A stretch of DNA of 64,000 bases, from the NCBI GenBank assembly GCA_033816765.1, contig CM066297.1:620001-684000 (forward strand). Direction: 5' to 3'. The notes under the pieces were generated by a model. The model made no database searches. It was not told the origin of the DNA and worked only from the letters and a program-made list of their open reading frames with translations. This stretch comes from Nothopassalora personata. Taxonomy: Eukaryota; Ascomycota; Dothideomycetes; Mycosphaerellales; Mycosphaerellaceae. The position numbers and the translations under genes were made by a program. Shown one piece after another: positions 62,301 to 64,000 of this stretch. Positions within the stretch are counted from its first letter, which is position 1; the number at the start of each line of letters is the position of its first letter.

Positions 62301-64000
62301 CGGTCGAAGGTAGTTCTTTTATCCTTCTAGTCGGCGTAAGCTATATCTCATTTAGCTGTTTCCTTACCTTATCTACTAGTGAACGCTACTACTACGTAGG
62401 CTAAATGTCGATAACGCAATCGCATTCCCTAAATGTAAGTACTCCTCTTCTCTAGTCGATTACTAGATTGTGCTTTCTTAACTAAGGCATACCTAATACT
62501 ATGTTATAACTAGCTATATTAGTAACATCTAAGGTAATATTCTCGTAGTGCTATTAGATAGCTAGTAGCAATGGTATCGTCTCCTATTCTACGCTAGGTA
62601 ACGATGATCCGTTTACCGCGATTAACTCGTAACCCTATTTCTTCTTTAGGGTAGCTAACCCGTTTCTTCTTATAAAAGACTCGGAGATAAAATTCCCCGC
62701 TACTCCTAAGTCGATTATAACACTAGTCTTATGTCCGTTAACGATTGCTTGTATCTAGCAAACTGTGTTTAATGTCGATGCATAAGCCTAAGTATTGCAT
62801 AACTCCCTCCGGTCGCTTATTCCTAGGGAGCTAATCCTTTTCCCGAATGGTATGTAGTTCGCTATGCTTCGTGCCTAGAGGCTTCGGCTAGAACCTATAG
62901 CCCGTTGCCCTATGTCTACACTTGTAGTCTATTACGTTCCTAGATCTTCTACGTTTCTAAGTAGAGTGCGCGTGCGTGTTGTACTATGTTACGTAATTCA
63001 TTCGATATGAATGTTCCTAACGGTATAAGATATCCGGTTCCTATTATTCGGCTTCCTATCGGTAGTTGTTCTATAACGGTGGTTGCTAGATTCTCGGTTG
63101 TTTCTATAAGTAGGTATCCCTAGGCTATGCCTCGTAGGGTATCGAGTATCTTGTTAAACTTAATGGAATGTAGCTTCCTTCGTCTACCTATCTTAGGTAG
63201 GAATTCCTCGTGCCTTCTTTATAGGTAGATGATTATGTCGTACAGTTTCTTAGGTGCATCTACCGTGAAGGTAAGTTGTTCGTTATCGTCGTTAGTGTCG
63301 CTCTCTTCTCCTTCGGAGGAATCCTCTTCGCTTAATTCTTCCGGATCCTATTCTTCCTCGATAGTATCTAGCCCGGTAGTTTCTTAACTTTCTTCCTATG
63401 GTTCTAGTAACTATAATTCGTTCTATCCTAGGTCCTGATTTTCTTTATCGCTTCTATCTTCGTTAAAGTAGGATTTATCGATGTCTACTTCTCTAAGCAT
63501 AGCGTTTTACCTATACGTCGCTCCTAGGGTTCCTCGTAGTTGCTAAGGCTAATACCCTACGCCTGATTTCGCGGCGTAGTGGATTTAACACGAGTCTTAG
63601 TAATAGAATCGCTAATAAAGGCTTCTATAACTATTTCGAGACTCGGATTCGGTCTCGTAGTCGACTCTTCGTGTTATTATGTTAAACTATCGTGGTTAGT
63701 TCTTCGCATTAAATGGAATGACTACTATTTGCTACCTATAGTATCCTCCTCGTCCTTCTAAGGGGTCTAGGAGAGGCGTCGTGCTTCTATTATTAGCTCT
63801 CTCCTCCACTCTCCGAGTATAGTCGGTATCTCCTCGAGATCTAACGCTACTCTTAGATTTACTAGTTCGGGGTTGCATTATATTAAATTGCTCGCGGCGC
63901 ACTATATTTTTACCGCGGCAATCTCGCGCTATGTAGCCTTCCTTACTATAGGCATAATATGTAAGTTTTCCTTTTCCTTTAAAGGGCTTTCCGTAGCCCC

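Larger units (their letters stand above)
58138..64000 (-). mobile_element. RIPed inverted copy of the 36917 chromovirus superfamily, continues past the window
   Basis: Reverse-complement match to the intact element, in order: 3' LTR (58138-58569), antisense-ORF remnant (about 58725-59245, here on plus), tRNA-like cassette (59298-59371), then pol from the chromodomain (about 59450) back through integrase, RNase H, RT and protease. The RT active site at about 61627-61638 has ATG changed to ATA. Gag follows to the zinc-knuckle region at the window end. The final bases correspond to about 38153 of the intact copy. Stops are frequent and show the C-to-T pattern of RIP. The other LTR lies outside. 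Confidence 0.92.

Noticed and set aside
58138..64000. The long inverted copy as an independent new element
   Set aside because: Gene order, tRNA-like cassette and active-site remnants show it is a RIPed relative of the intact chromovirus.

Overview
The window looks like a filamentous ascomycete chromosome, most likely a Dothideomycete (inference). The genes carry short spliceosomal introns, many of them 50-60 nt with GT...AG ends. They include a fungal sphingolipid C9-methyltransferase, the alpha-aminoadipate-pathway lysine enzyme and a Zn2Cys6 regulator relic. Old repeats bear the CpA-to-TpA scars of repeat-induced point mutation (RIP). No exact species can be named from the sequence alone.

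The left half (1 to about 32.2 kb) is a mixed housekeeping region. In order it holds a DSP-type tyrosine phosphatase, a decayed Zn2Cys6 transcription factor, DNA polymerase delta subunit 2, mitochondrial methionyl-tRNA synthetase and a small F-box protein. Next come saccharopine dehydrogenase (LYS1), a secreted Lys/Tyr/Cys-rich repeat protein, GAR transformylase (ADE8-type), two small uncharacterised spliced genes, and a RING-finger gene beside a decayed paralogue. A 3-dehydroshikimate-dehydratase-like enzyme is divergent from a DAHP synthase, and the half ends with the sphingolipid C9-methyltransferase. LYS1, ADE8 and the DAHP synthase are core biosynthesis. The DAHP synthase promoter has a perfect TGAGTCA (Gcn4/CpcA-type) site, and a 10-mer CTGAGTGACT occurs upstream of both LYS1 and the DAHP synthase.

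The right half (about 32.3 to 64 kb) is a nest of LTR retrotransposons in an AT-rich, heavily RIP-mutated background. An old Ty1/Copia element (33484-46438; 247-bp LTRs, target duplication ATATC) was invaded by a pristine Ty3/Gypsy chromovirus (36917-43898; two 382-bp LTRs that look identical, duplication ATCAT) and by a solo LTR (45708-46056; duplication GTAGA). Beyond it lies a second un-RIPed chromodomain Gypsy on the minus strand (46764-54164; 161-bp LTRs, duplication TATAT). After that come a truncated and a long RIPed inverted copy of the first chromovirus's superfamily, the long one running off the window end.

The most unusual feature is in the first chromovirus. Between the end of pol and the 3' LTR it carries, on the opposite strand, a tRNA-like Pol III cassette and a 179-codon ORF with a cysteine cluster followed by a basic/acidic coiled coil. 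The ORF recurs, diverged and RIPed, at the same relative place and orientation in both inverted copies, and the tRNA-like cassette recurs in the long one. The element also joins gag and pol by an ATGA overlap, and its LTR carries CACGTGACTCA composite sites. The coexistence of RIPed and un-RIPed relatives suggests RIP weakened or ceased before the newest insertions.
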